25,981 nt of DNA from an uncultured Campylobacter sp. Lineage in GTDB: Bacteria; Campylobacterota; Campylobacteria; Campylobacterales; Campylobacteraceae. Shown here in pieces: positions 1 through 7,029 of the stretch. Under the pieces are notes generated by a model. It saw only the letters and a list, made by a program, of their open reading frames with translations, was not told the origin of the DNA and did no database searches. The position numbers and the translations under genes were made by a program. The stretch spans positions 1 to 25,981 of the forward strand of contig NZ_CALKTT010000029.1 in the NCBI RefSeq assembly GCF_937997535.1, given 5' to 3'. Each line of letters begins with the position of its first letter. Positions within the stretch are counted from its first letter, which is position 1.

Positions 1-119
1 ATCATAACTCAAAAGGCGGCTACGGCGGCGGTATCGCAGGCTACGAGACTATCCCCAACGGCACGAGGCTTTATGAGCCCGGCAGAAGCTTTTGGGCGAA
101 ATTTAAAGTGCATTTTTAA
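1..119 (+). CDS. TonB-dependent outer-membrane receptor, C-terminal end (partial)
   Basis: Only the last 38 codons are present, in the frame starting at base 3 and ending at the TAA at 117-119. The translation contains a Gly/Tyr-rich stretch (GGYGGGIAGY) and then ends in GRSFWAKFKVHF. An ending of the form G-R-x-F/Y-x-x-x-x-x-x-x-F with terminal Phe is the usual last beta-strand of TonB-dependent outer-membrane receptors, where the final Phe serves BAM-mediated insertion. The family call is therefore fairly good. The ligand (siderophore, haem, cobalamin or other) cannot be told because the plug and most of the barrel lie outside the window. Confidence 0.7.
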   Translation, partial: HNSKGGYGGGIAGYETIPNGTRLYEPGRSFWAKFKVHF

Positions 120-609
120 GGCCTAGATCGTCCGGATTTGGCGCGTTTTAGATTTTGTATCGGATTGGGCGACACCCCATTTCAGCGCACTGCGCAAGGA
201 CTGTGCGAGCTTGCAAACAGACGCTAAAGTATAGATAAAATTTGCAAGTGCCTTGAGCGGCCGAGCTCGCGCTAAATTTGTACGGCTAGGCGCGGCTTTT
301 GTCGTCCGAGCCTTTTTTTCCGCACGGCGTCGAAGCCTCGGTGCGGCCCGCGGCGGATATGATGCTTATTCGGGCGTGATCTCACGCGACAAGCGCCGGC
401 ACAGAAGGCGGTTGTGCGATTTGAGATGAAATTTGGCCCGCAGATCAGCTTAAAGCTTTGTACAAAAAGGCGGTTTCGCGGCGCCTGATCCGTCGGCATC
501 GTTTCGGTTCGTCGGGCTTGCCTGCGCGCGACGGACGCGCGGTAAAATTTACTGAGCTTTAAGCGGCGAGGGTATAAAATGGCGCGTCCATCAAATTTAA
601 AGGCGGCAA
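120..609. other. 490-bp gap without a convincing gene
   Basis: I find no credible coding region here. The one long minus-strand reading frame (272-646) translates to an Arg-rich, composition-driven peptide and covers the start of the next gene. One inverted repeat is visible: CTTGCAAA at 210-217 and TTTGCAAG at 241-248, 8 bp with a 23-nt loop, about 90 nt after the receptor stop; it could be a weak terminator. A second, GCGTGA/TCACGC, lies at 374-387. The gap looks more GC-rich than the other spacers in the window. Confidence 0.5.
573..578 (+). promoter_or_regulatory. Probable -10 box for the repeat-containing membrane protein gene
   Basis: TATAAA lies 31 bases before the ATG at 610, leaving room for a short leader that includes the AAGGCGG ribosome-binding site. 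There is no clear -35 box, which is normal for Campylobacter sigma-70 promoters. Confidence 0.45.
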
Positions 610-1674
610 ATGGATCAAAGCAGGCTTGAGGAATTAAAAAGGCCACTACAAAAGCGACATCAAGAGCCGAAGCGGGGCTTGAAACAAAATTTTAACGGAA
701 AAAATTTTAAAATCTCAAATTCTGAAACCAAAAATTCCGAAGTCTCTAATTTTGAAGTTTCGAATTCTAGAACCTTGAATTTAGAAGCCTCGAATTTTGA
801 AATCCTGAATTCCGAACCCCCGAATTTCGAATCTCTGAATTCCAAAGCACTGAATTCCGCTACTGATGCTTTAAATTTAGAAGGCAATTTAGAAACCGAA
901 GCGGCTCAGAATTCTGCCTTTGAGAACAACGCGGAGCCGCAAAATTTTATATCGGATGACAACGGCTCTTTGCAGCAAAATTATAAAGCCAGAGATTACG
1001 ACAAAAATCCGATAATAATAAAAGACTATGCTTTTTACGATTATATGAAATATTCCACGATTGCTACGCTTATAGGATGTTTATTCTTTATCTCGGTCGT
1101 TACCGTAGTAAACCCTATTGAGCCCAAAAATTTTAGATTACTTCCTTTCGCTTTGGTAATGTTTTTTATCAGGCGAAAGCAACAAAAGGGCGTCTATTTC
1201 GTATTTAACGATTCGGAGATCGAATACCGCAAAGAAGATAAAACTTATAAATCTTTGAAGCTTGAACAAATCGGCGCCGTTGCGGTCAGTTTTGATCCGC
1301 GCTGGGACCGGCAGCAGAGGATAAGCATACCTGAAATGCTATTTTTGTCGCTTTGGCCTTTGGGCGCATACGTTATGCGCGGAATGCATGCGATGATCGC
1401 GCTAATTTCGATGATAGCAATTAGCCTATTCGGAGCGGGTATATTGATGCATCTTAAAAATGGCAGTTTCAGATGCTTAGGTATTCATGACCGGCTTGTG
1501 ACATATGGCGAAACGGGCGATCTTAGAATTATAAATGTTTTGATTTATAGCGAAAAAGAGTATCTGGAATTAAAAGAGTATTTTATGCGCAAAACGCATA
1601 TAGATTTGGATAGCGTCCCGCGCACCTTGTCGGTATTTAGCAAAAAGGTAAAATTTAGAAAATTTAAATTCTAA
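610..1674 (+). CDS. Membrane protein with an N-terminal pentapeptide tandem repeat, function unknown
   Basis: 354 residues. The ATG at 610 follows AAGGCGG, a fair ribosome-binding site. I do not recognise the family. Residues 1-26 are basic. Residues 27-86 are 12 five-residue units, each starting with Asn (for example NFEVS, NLEAS, NFEIL, NSKAL). Residues 87-135 are acidic and Asn/Gln-rich. There are probably four membrane segments, at about 148-167, 175-188, 240-256 and 260-281. Between the second and third lies a soluble part (about 194-232, KGVYFVFNDSEIEYRKED...) that resembles the small bacterial PH-like domains of membrane proteins, but this is only a visual impression. The C-terminus (290-354) is charged and ends in KKVKFRKFKF. 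The gene stands alone, facing the VOC gene tail to tail. The repeat can be read without stops on the other strand too, which explains an overlapping antisense frame at 660-887. Confidence 0.7.
   Translation: MDQSRLEELKRPLQKRHQEPKRGLKQNFNGKNFKISNSETKNSEVSNFEVSNSRTLNLEASNFEILNSEPPNFESLNSKALNSATDALNLEGNLETEAAQNSAFENNAEPQNFISDDNGSLQQNYKARDYDKNPIIIKDYAFYDYMKYSTIATLIGCLFFISVVTVVNPIEPKNFRLLPFALVMFFIRRKQQKGVYFVFNDSEIEYRKEDKTYKSLKLEQIGAVAVSFDPRWDRQQRISIPEMLFLSLWPLGAYVMRGMHAMIALISMIAISLFGAGILMHLKNGSFRCLGIHDRLVTYGETGDLRIINVLIYSEKEYLELKEYFMRKTHIDLDSVPRTLSVFSKKVKFRKFKF
688..867 (+). repeat. 12 x 15-bp in-frame tandem repeat with AATT in every unit
   Basis: AATT occurs at 688, 703, 718, 733, 748, 763, 778, 793, 808, 823, 838 and 853, exactly 15 bp apart with no insertion or deletion. 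Each unit encodes Asn-(Phe/Ser/Leu)-(Glu/Lys/other)-x-(Ser/Leu/other). Eleven of the 12 AATT cores sit in a full RAATTY hexamer; the unit at 748 is TAATTT. The remaining positions of each unit have diverged, so this is an old or selected repeat rather than a fresh expansion. It is not a CRISPR array because there are no spacers. Confidence 0.9.
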
Positions 1675-1710
1675 TGCTCCGCTTGAAATTTTGCCTTTAA
1701 AATTTACACG

Positions 1711-2103
1711 CTAATCTTCTTTATTTTCATATACGCCGAGCTCTACGAGATTGCCGTCGGGATCGCGCAGATAGATGCTTTGCATAGCGCCGCGCGCGCC
1801 CGTGCGAGGCACGACGCCAAGCTCTATTTGCGCCCCTTTGCTTTCAAGCTCCGTTTTGAGCTGCTGCGCGCTTTGCCCCTCACAGATGAGACAAAAATCC
1901 GCCGAGCCCGCGATAGGACGCGCCGCAAACGGCGCAAACTCGCCCGCGCGGGTGTGAATATTGATCTTTGAGGAGCCGAAACGCAGGCTGTGTTTGCCGC
2001 CCTCGCAAACATGCTCTAAGCCCAAAATCCCTTCGTAAAATTCCACGCATTTTTGCAGATCCTCCGTAACTAGGACGAAGTGATCGATCCTTGTGATTTT
2101 CAT
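1711..2103 (-). CDS. VOC-fold (glyoxalase / extradiol dioxygenase-like) protein
   Basis: 130 residues. I chose the ATG at 2103 because GGAG lies just before it (GGAGATAAAATG read on the minus strand); a longer frame to 2217 has no such support and begins in low-complexity sequence. The protein is a single glyoxalase/bleomycin-resistance/dioxygenase module: IDHFVLVTEDL at 6-16, FYEGILGLE at 22-30, KINIHTR at 46-52 and LRDPDGNLVEL at 112-122. His8 and Glu121 sit where VOC enzymes bind their metal, with His50 a further candidate. From memory it is closest to the Salmonella STM3117-type subgroup (FG..KINxH, ARPxxGSADxC, VPRTGA). The substrate is unknown. It lies downstream of pgi on the same strand with a 207-bp gap. 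Confidence 0.85.
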   Translation of the reverse strand: MKITRIDHFVLVTEDLQKCVEFYEGILGLEHVCEGGKHSLRFGSSKINIHTRAGEFAPFAARPIAGSADFCLICEGQSAQQLKTELESKGAQIELGVVPRTGARGAMQSIYLRDPDGNLVELGVYENKED

Positions 2104-2160
2104 TTTATCTCCTTGCGCGCTCGCAAGTCGCAAAATTTTTACGCCTCGCGGTGCAATCTT

Positions 2161-2226
2161 GGAATTCTGCCGTGAAATTTTGCGACAAAATTCCAAATGC
2201 TCATAGCGCGAAATCAAAATTTCGCG
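2161..2226. other. Cluster of hairpins between pgi and the VOC gene
   Basis: CGCGAAAT at 2207-2214 and ATTTCGCG at 2219-2226 form a perfect 8-bp stem with a 4-nt loop. AATTTTG at 2176-2182 and CAAAATT at 2186-2192 form a 7-bp stem with a 3-nt loop. GGAATT at 2161 can alternatively pair with AATTCC at 2189. The group lies in the 2104-2310 spacer and could end galU-pgi transcription or structure the VOC leader. Neither hairpin has a strong T-run behind it. Confidence 0.5.
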
Positions 2227-2310
2227 ACGTAAATTTTAAAATTATAAAATTTAGCCTAAGTAAAATCGAACGCGCCGAAATTCCGTACCCCCGTAAAATA
2301 GAAGCAAAAT

Positions 2311-3573
2311 TTAATCTCGCGATTTTAAAACTAGCGATTTTAAAATTCTCTTGCCTACCTCGACGCCCGGCTGATCGTAAGTGCTGACGCCCAGTATCGC
2401 TCCAGTAGCGCTGGTTAGCAGCTCGAAGTAGTAAAATAGCTCGCCCACGCTCTGTTCGCAAAGCTGCGGAACCTCGATTAGATCGACGCTGATACCCTCA
2501 TTCAGCACGGCTTGCAGTGTAGCATCGCACTGAAGATTTAGCACCTCATCCAGTCGCATGCCGTTTACGAAGTCGCAGCCCTCAAGGCCTTGCAGACTGA
2601 TACTAGGCACCGCGTCTGTAGTGCCGTTGCCCGTGAGCTTTAAGAAAGTCACGGTCTTATCCTTTACGCCGTCCATTATGAGCTGAAGGAAGCTGTGCTG
2701 ATCGCGCGAGCCTACAAGCCCAACAGGAGTAAGCCCCTCGCGGCTAAAGCCGATCTTTTTACCTAGGCTTTCCGCCCAGAGCTGCACATACCACTCGCCA
2801 AATGCGCGCAGCGCGTCGCCATAGCTAAAAAGGATGTTGATTTTCGCACTTTTGTGCGTGGCGTAGTGATGGGCTTTTCGTAAAATTTTATTCTCCGCGA
2901 TTTTAGCGGGATCGCCTGCTAAAATTTCATCCAGATACCGCTCTTTTGCGACGGCAGCCCCTCGCAGCATCGCGCTTGCATCAAGACCTAACCCAACTGC
3001 GGGCACTAGCCCTACCGCACTTAACACGCTAAAACGGCCGCCTACGTTAGCGGGCATATTTATCACGCAGGCACCGTGCTCGCGCGCGAAGACATCTAGC
3101 GGCGAGCCTGCATCGGTGATGAAGATGAAATTTTTTGCTAGCGCTTTTAAATTTGAAATTCCAAAACGCTGCAAAACGACCTTAAAAAGCGAGATCGTCT
3201 CGATCGTGCCGCCCGATTTGGAGGATACTATGAAGATAGTGCGAGCAAAATTTAACCCTTCAAGCGCGCGGTTTACACTGTGCCCGTCGAGATTATCCAA
3301 AATTTCAAAGCGTAAATTCTTTCTTACGCGCGGACGCAGCATCTCATAAAGCGCCCGCACGCCCACGCTGGAGCCACCGATGCCCAAAAGCACGACCCCG
3401 TCGTAGCTTTGCGCGCCAAAAAATTCCTGCGCCTGCGCTATTACGCCTGCGCCTTGCTGCGGCAGGCGGTAGTAGCCTATCTCGCCGCTTTCGTATTCGG
3501 CGCGGATCTTTGCCGCTATCTCTTCTAGCGCGCCCTCTTTTGCCAGCGGGAAAAACAGCTCATTTTTTACCAT
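2311..3573 (-). CDS. pgi: Glucose-6-phosphate isomerase
   Basis: 420 residues, the usual length for short bacterial Pgi. It interconverts glucose-6-phosphate and fructose-6-phosphate in the cytoplasm; in Campylobacter this mainly serves gluconeogenesis and supply of sugar for surface glycans. Visible signatures are GIGGSSVG at 64-71, SSKSGGTIET at 117-126 (phosphate-binding SIS loop), NVGGRFSVLSAVGL from 176 (Pgi signature 1), SRDQHSFLQLIMDG with the active-site region, and GVSTYDQPGVEVGK near the C-terminus (signature 2). The ATG at 3573 overlaps the last 14 nt of galU, so the two are translationally coupled and form one operon. Confidence 0.96.
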   Translation of the reverse strand: MVKNELFFPLAKEGALEEIAAKIRAEYESGEIGYYRLPQQGAGVIAQAQEFFGAQSYDGVVLLGIGGSSVGVRALYEMLRPRVRKNLRFEILDNLDGHSVNRALEGLNFARTIFIVSSKSGGTIETISLFKVVLQRFGISNLKALAKNFIFITDAGSPLDVFAREHGACVINMPANVGGRFSVLSAVGLVPAVGLGLDASAMLRGAAVAKERYLDEILAGDPAKIAENKILRKAHHYATHKSAKINILFSYGDALRAFGEWYVQLWAESLGKKIGFSREGLTPVGLVGSRDQHSFLQLIMDGVKDKTVTFLKLTGNGTTDAVPSISLQGLEGCDFVNGMRLDEVLNLQCDATLQAVLNEGISVDLIEVPQLCEQSVGELFYYFELLTSATGAILGVSTYDQPGVEVGKRILKSLVLKSRD

Positions 3574-4396
3574 CGCCGAATTCTCGCTCGTAGAAATATT
3601 TGATTGCCTCCACGTAGCCTTTTACTGAGCCGCAGTCGAAGCGAGTGCCTTTAAATTTATACGCGATCACCACGCCGTTTTGAGCCTGCTTCAAAAGCGC
3701 GTCGGTGATCTGTACTTCGCCGTTTTTACCTGGCGCCGTCTGTTCGATGAGATCGAAAATATTAGGCGTTAGGATGTAGCGCCCGATGATGGCTAAGCTC
3801 GACGGAGCCTCGCTGGGCTCCGGTTTTTCGATCATATCCGAGACCATTATCAGATCGTCGCTGATGCTTTTGCCGGCGATGATGCCGTATTTGTTTACGT
3901 CCTGCGGCGGCACCTCCATCACCGCAACGACGCTGCAGCGGTATTTTTCGTAAATTTTAACCATCTGCGCAAGCACGCCCTCGCCGTTTTCGTTCACGCA
4001 CAGATCGTCTGCGAGCACCACGCCGAAAGGTTCGTCGCGGATTAAAATTTTACCCGTGTAAATCGCGTTGCCGAGCCCCTTCATCTGCTCTTGGCGCGTG
4101 AAAGAGAAGGTGCAGCGCTTCATAAGCGCCCTGATCTCGTCGAGCAGATACTCCTTGCTGCTGCCTGAAATTTGATCCTCCAGCTCGTAGCTGCGGTCAA
4201 AATAATCCTCCAGCGCGCGTTTGCCGCGACCCGTGACGAAAGCCATATTATCCATGCCCGCCTCCAGCGCCTCGTCCACGCCGTAGTGAATGAGCGGTTT
4301 GGTAAGGATCGGAAGCATCTCTTTTGGTAGCGATTTGGTCGCGGGCAAAAAGCGCGTGCCGTAGCCCGCCGCGGGAAATAAACAGGTCTGGATCAT
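3560..4396 (-). CDS. galU: UTP-glucose-1-phosphate uridylyltransferase
   Basis: 278 residues. It makes UDP-glucose from UTP and glucose-1-phosphate for lipooligosaccharide and other glycans. I chose the ATG at 4396 because AAAGGAG lies just upstream and because the nucleotidyltransferase fold then begins at once (MIQTCLFPAAGYG); the frame extends to 4525 only through a hydrophobic stretch that overlaps the divergent gene. The signature GYGTRFLPATKSLPKEMLPI is at about 11-30, with VLADDL at the metal site and EVQITDAL further on. First gene of the galU-pgi operon. Confidence 0.95.
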   Translation of the reverse strand: MIQTCLFPAAGYGTRFLPATKSLPKEMLPILTKPLIHYGVDEALEAGMDNMAFVTGRGKRALEDYFDRSYELEDQISGSSKEYLLDEIRALMKRCTFSFTRQEQMKGLGNAIYTGKILIRDEPFGVVLADDLCVNENGEGVLAQMVKIYEKYRCSVVAVMEVPPQDVNKYGIIAGKSISDDLIMVSDMIEKPEPSEAPSSLAIIGRYILTPNIFDLIEQTAPGKNGEVQITDALLKQAQNGVVIAYKFKGTRFDCGSVKGYVEAIKYFYEREFGDGKK

Positions 4397-4428
4397 GAAG
4401 CTCCTTTGATCTTTTTTTGAACTTTTAT

Positions 4429-4434
4429 TATAAT
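4429..4434 (+). promoter_or_regulatory. -10 box for the YigZ-type gene
   Basis: A perfect TATAAT lies 32 bp before the TTG start at 4467, preceded by a T-rich stretch as in Campylobacter promoters. The whole divergent spacer to galU is only 70 bp (4397-4466). Confidence 0.65.
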
Positions 4435-4466
4435 GCAAAAAAGATAAAATTCCGCAAAGGAAAGCC

Positions 4467-5075
4467 TTGAAAACGATTGAAAAAGAGATCAGCGCCGCGC
4501 AGGAGATCAAAAAATCAAGCTTCATCGCCTATCTAGCGCCGCTAGCGAGCTTTGAGACGCTGCGTGCGCAGTTGTGGCAGCAGCATCCTAAAGCGCGGCA
4601 TATCGTCTGGGCGTATCGCGCGCTGAATGAGCCCGGGCAGATCGTAGAAAACTCGAGCGACGACGGCGAGCCCAAATCGACCGCGGGTGCGCCGTGTCTA
4701 AATGCGCTTCGCGGCGCCGAATTGATTAACGCCGCGGTGCTCGTGGTGCGCTACTTCGGCGGGATCAAGCTAGGCACGGGCGGGCTCGTGCGCGCATACG
4801 CTAGTAGCGCGAATGCCGCGATAGACGCCGCTGCGGATGCCGCAGAGCTAGTGGAATTCGTGCTGCGTAAGAAGTGCGCGTTTTTCGTGCCGTTTGCGGC
4901 GGTAGCTAAATTTGAACATTTTTTAAAAAAATCGAGTTTTGTTTATGAAGCAAGCTTCGGTGCTGCGGGGGCGGAGTTTAGCGCAGAGCTTAGCGCGGAG
5001 GAATTTGAAAAATTTAAAGGCTTTGCAGATGCTCTCGCGCCGGCTCTTAAAATGCTGCGCGAGCCGAAATTTTAA
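4467..5075 (+). CDS. yigZ: YigZ / IMPACT family protein (UPF0029)
   Basis: 202 residues, the family's usual length. The start is a TTG at 4467 behind AAAGGAAAG; no ATG fits better. The N-terminal IMPACT (UPF0029) domain is clear: KSSFIAYLAP, ARHIVWAYR around 43-51, SSDDGEPKSTAGAP around 63-76, and VLVVRYFGGIKLGTGGLVRAY around 91-111. The C-terminal part is the smaller ferredoxin-like domain typical of YigZ. The IMPACT family is linked to translation control in eukaryotes, but the bacterial role is not settled, so I claim no reaction. Divergent from galU. The 3' end runs into a spacer dense in AAATTT words. Confidence 0.9.
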   Translation: MKTIEKEISAAQEIKKSSFIAYLAPLASFETLRAQLWQQHPKARHIVWAYRALNEPGQIVENSSDDGEPKSTAGAPCLNALRGAELINAAVLVVRYFGGIKLGTGGLVRAYASSANAAIDAAADAAELVEFVLRKKCAFFVPFAAVAKFEHFLKKSSFVYEASFGAAGAEFSAELSAEEFEKFKGFADALAPALKMLREPKF

Positions 5076-5294
5076 AATTTCAAAATTCTATAAAATTTAA
5101 AAGCCCCTCTCGGCTAAATTTGAAAGCATAAGCGGATTTTACATTTTATCGCATTATCGCAACGGAATTTTAAAGCTAAAGTGAAATTTCATCGTGCGAA
5201 ACATAAAATCCGATAAATTTTAAAATTTTCAAAATTCTGTCGTAATTTAGCTTGCAAAATTTCGCGAAAATTCCGTCCGTAAATTTCAAAATTT
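5067..5294. repeat. AAATTT/RAATTY-dense spacer
   Basis: Between the YigZ gene and the converging MFS gene I count 14 RAATTY hexamers (AAATTT, AAATTC or GAATTT) in 228 bp, overlapping both stop codons. With 35% each of A and T one would expect about one. No gene or RNA is visible. Confidence 0.75.
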
Positions 5295-6494
5295 CACGTG
5301 CTTCATCTTAGCTTCACGCACAGGCAGGCTTAGCAGAGCTGCAATAGCCGCTAGCGTCATATCTAAATACCACATATAATCATACGCGCCGTATGCTCGC
5401 ACCGCAAGACCTCCGATATATGCGCCAAAAAATCCGCCGATTTGATGCGAAAGCATCGTAAATCCAAATAGGCTTGCTAAATATCGAGTCCCTAATAGCT
5501 TACCGACGGCAGCCGCAGTAGGCGGTACGGTCGCTAGCCAGGTAAATCCTAATCCCACGCTGAAGATATAAAACGTAAGGCTATCTTTGGGTGAGAGCAC
5601 ATAAGCACCAATAAGAGCGATACGTAGGGCATATATGCAAAATAAAATGACTTTACATTGCACTTTGGAAACACACCATCCTACGAATAAGCTGCCTACG
5701 ATGTTTGCGATGCCAATCAGTGCGAGCGAAAAGGACGCTACCTGCGCGCCATGCCCGCTTAGTGCTACTTCGTTAGGCAGATGCGTCACTAAAAACGCTA
5801 CGTGAAAACCGCACGTAGCAAAGCTTAAATTTATCAAAATATAGCTTTTATCGCGCAGCGCTAAACGCAGCACTTCGCCTAAGCTGCGCTTATCTTCTTC
5901 ATGCAGGCTGGTTTGCTCGCCAAATAGAATTTTACCGCCTGCTAAAAGCCTCGCAAGCGGCAGAATTAACAAGCTAAGCCCTGCAAGCGTAAAAAATGCG
6001 CCGCCGTATCCCAAAGCGGGCGTTGCGATGCAAAACCCAATCATAGGCGCAAATAAAAACTGCCCGAACGAGCCGCCTGCATTTAACACTCCGCTAGCAA
6101 CCGAGCGGATAGAAAATGGCAGGCGCTTTGCCATTAGGCTCATTAGAATCGGAAAACTACCCGCGCCAAGCCCCAGTGCAAGCCCAAAACCCATCGTTAA
6201 TACAAGCGCGCTTTCGCTGCTAAATAACGGCACAAGAGCGCAACTAATCGCCAAAAGCACGCTGCCCCAAAACAGTACGACGTAGGCACCGAGCTTGTCT
6301 GCAAGTATCCCGCTAAGCGGTTGCGAAAAGCCCCATACCAGCTGCGTAGTTGCCATCGCAAAGCTTACTTGCGCGATGGATAGGGAATTTGCTTGCATTA
6401 TAGGTTGCACGAAAAGACCTAATGACATACGAATGCCCATCGTAATCATCAAAATCGCCGCGGCGCATAGGATCATTACCCAAACTGATTTCAT
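5286..6494 (-). CDS. MFS transporter, substrate unknown
   Basis: 402 residues with about 12 hydrophobic segments, the normal MFS length. AAAAGGA lies 7 nt before the ATG at 6494. The cytoplasmic loop between helices 2 and 3 reads GILADKLGAY, a form of the MFS motif A (G-x-L-A-D-x-x-G). A charged central loop (LLAGGKILFGEQTSLHEEDK) separates the two six-helix halves. The early sequence (GIRMSLGLFVQPI, then SIAQVSFAMATTQLVWG) resembles the monocarboxylate/oxalate-formate-like MFS branch by eye, but the substrate cannot be named. It is monocistronic, divergent from the HIT gene and convergent with the YigZ gene. Confidence 0.9.
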   Translation of the reverse strand: MKSVWVMILCAAAILMITMGIRMSLGLFVQPIMQANSLSIAQVSFAMATTQLVWGFSQPLSGILADKLGAYVVLFWGSVLLAISCALVPLFSSESALVLTMGFGLALGLGAGSFPILMSLMAKRLPFSIRSVASGVLNAGGSFGQFLFAPMIGFCIATPALGYGGAFFTLAGLSLLILPLARLLAGGKILFGEQTSLHEEDKRSLGEVLRLALRDKSYILINLSFATCGFHVAFLVTHLPNEVALSGHGAQVASFSLALIGIANIVGSLFVGWCVSKVQCKVILFCIYALRIALIGAYVLSPKDSLTFYIFSVGLGFTWLATVPPTAAAVGKLLGTRYLASLFGFTMLSHQIGGFFGAYIGGLAVRAYGAYDYMWYLDMTLAAIAALLSLPVREAKMKHVKF

Positions 6495-6517
6495 ATATAT
6501 TCCTTTTAAAAGGCAGA

Positions 6518-6523
6518 ATTATA
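6518..6523 (-). promoter_or_regulatory. -10 box for the MFS gene
   Basis: ATTATA on the plus strand reads TATAAT on the minus strand, 23 bp before the ATG at 6494. Transcription would begin only some 15 nt before the start codon, just ahead of the ribosome-binding site. Confidence 0.6.
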
Positions 6524-6583
6524 ACATAAAAATTACGAATATATCGAGATTTTATAGATATATTTAATTAATGTATTTTAGTA

Positions 6584-6589
6584 TATTAT
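6584..6589 (+). promoter_or_regulatory. Probable -10 box for the HIT-dCache pair
   Basis: TATTAT in a very AT-rich stretch (about 6525-6595), 68 bp before the ATG at 6658. It would give a leader of about 60 nt holding the hairpin at 6600-6639. An overlapping TATATT at 6582 is an alternative. Confidence 0.45.
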
Positions 6590-6599
6590 TTATGTAAGA

Positions 6600-6639
6600 G
6601 GAATTTACCGAGCTTTAATGGGCTTTGCATTAAAATTCC
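6600..6639 (+). promoter_or_regulatory. Structured leader ahead of the HIT gene
   Basis: TTTAATG at 6614-6620 pairs perfectly with CATTAAA at 6628-6634 (7-nt loop). GGAAT at 6600-6604 can pair with ATTCC at 6635-6639 as an outer stem. The AAGGAG ribosome-binding site (6646-6651) lies just after it and stays free. Could be a regulatory leader or chance. Confidence 0.4.
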
Positions 6640-6657
6640 GTTTTCAAGGAGAACGCG

Positions 6658-7029
6658 ATGATTTACGAAGATGAGATGATTTACGTACAGCGCGAGGAGC
6701 ACGAAGTGCCGTGGGTGAAGGTCTTTACGAAAGCGAAATTTAAGGAGCTTAGCGATTGCGACGAGGCGACGCTGGCGCATCTGTGGCGCGCCGTGCTTCA
6801 GTGCGAAAAGAGCCTGCGGGAGTTTTACGCGCCCGATAAGATCAACATCGCAAGCTTCGCCAACTACGTGCCGCGCGTGCATTTTCACGTCCAGGCGCGC
6901 TTCAAAAATGACAGCTTTTTCCCTGAGTCCGTCTGGGGAAAAAAGATGCGAAACGGCAAACTCGATCTGCCGGAATTTAGCGAATTTGCAGAAATTTTAG
7001 CGGCAAATTTAAAAATGGAATTTAGATGA
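6658..7029 (+). CDS. HIT-family protein with altered histidine triad
   Basis: 123 residues, the length of small HIT nucleotide hydrolases. AAGGAG precedes the ATG at 6658. HIT proteins act on nucleoside phosphoramidates, dinucleoside polyphosphates or similar substrates through an H-phi-H-phi-H-phi-phi motif whose middle His is the nucleophile. Here the motif region, NIASFANYVPRVHFHVQARF, reads R-V-H-F-H-V-Q if aligned to the classical triad, so the first His is Arg while the catalytic and last His remain. Alternatively HFHVQ can be aligned as the H-x-H-x-Q form of GalT-like HIT proteins. The N-terminal half (DEMIYVQREEHEVPWVKVFT) and the C-terminal FFPESVWGKKMR fit the fold. Its stop overlaps the next start (ATGA at 7026-7029), so the two are coupled. 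Confidence 0.85.
   Translation: MIYEDEMIYVQREEHEVPWVKVFTKAKFKELSDCDEATLAHLWRAVLQCEKSLREFYAPDKINIASFANYVPRVHFHVQARFKNDSFFPESVWGKKMRNGKLDLPEFSEFAEILAANLKMEFR

Noticed and set aside
272..646. 124-residue minus-strand open frame in the first gap
   Set aside because: Arg-rich peptide with no domain, no ribosome-binding site, and it overlaps the start of a better supported plus-strand gene.
688..867. Possible CRISPR array
   Set aside because: Units are contiguous with no spacers, 15 bp long and in frame within a coding sequence.
660..887. Antisense open frame across the 15-bp repeat
   Set aside because: The repeat is free of stops on both strands because of its regular 15-bp unit; the plus-strand gene has a ribosome-binding site and continues into membrane segments.
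4397..4525. N-terminal extension of galU with a membrane-like segment
   Set aside because: It overlaps the divergent gene and its promoter; GalU is cytoplasmic and its fold starts at the ATG at 4396, which has AAAGGAG upstream.
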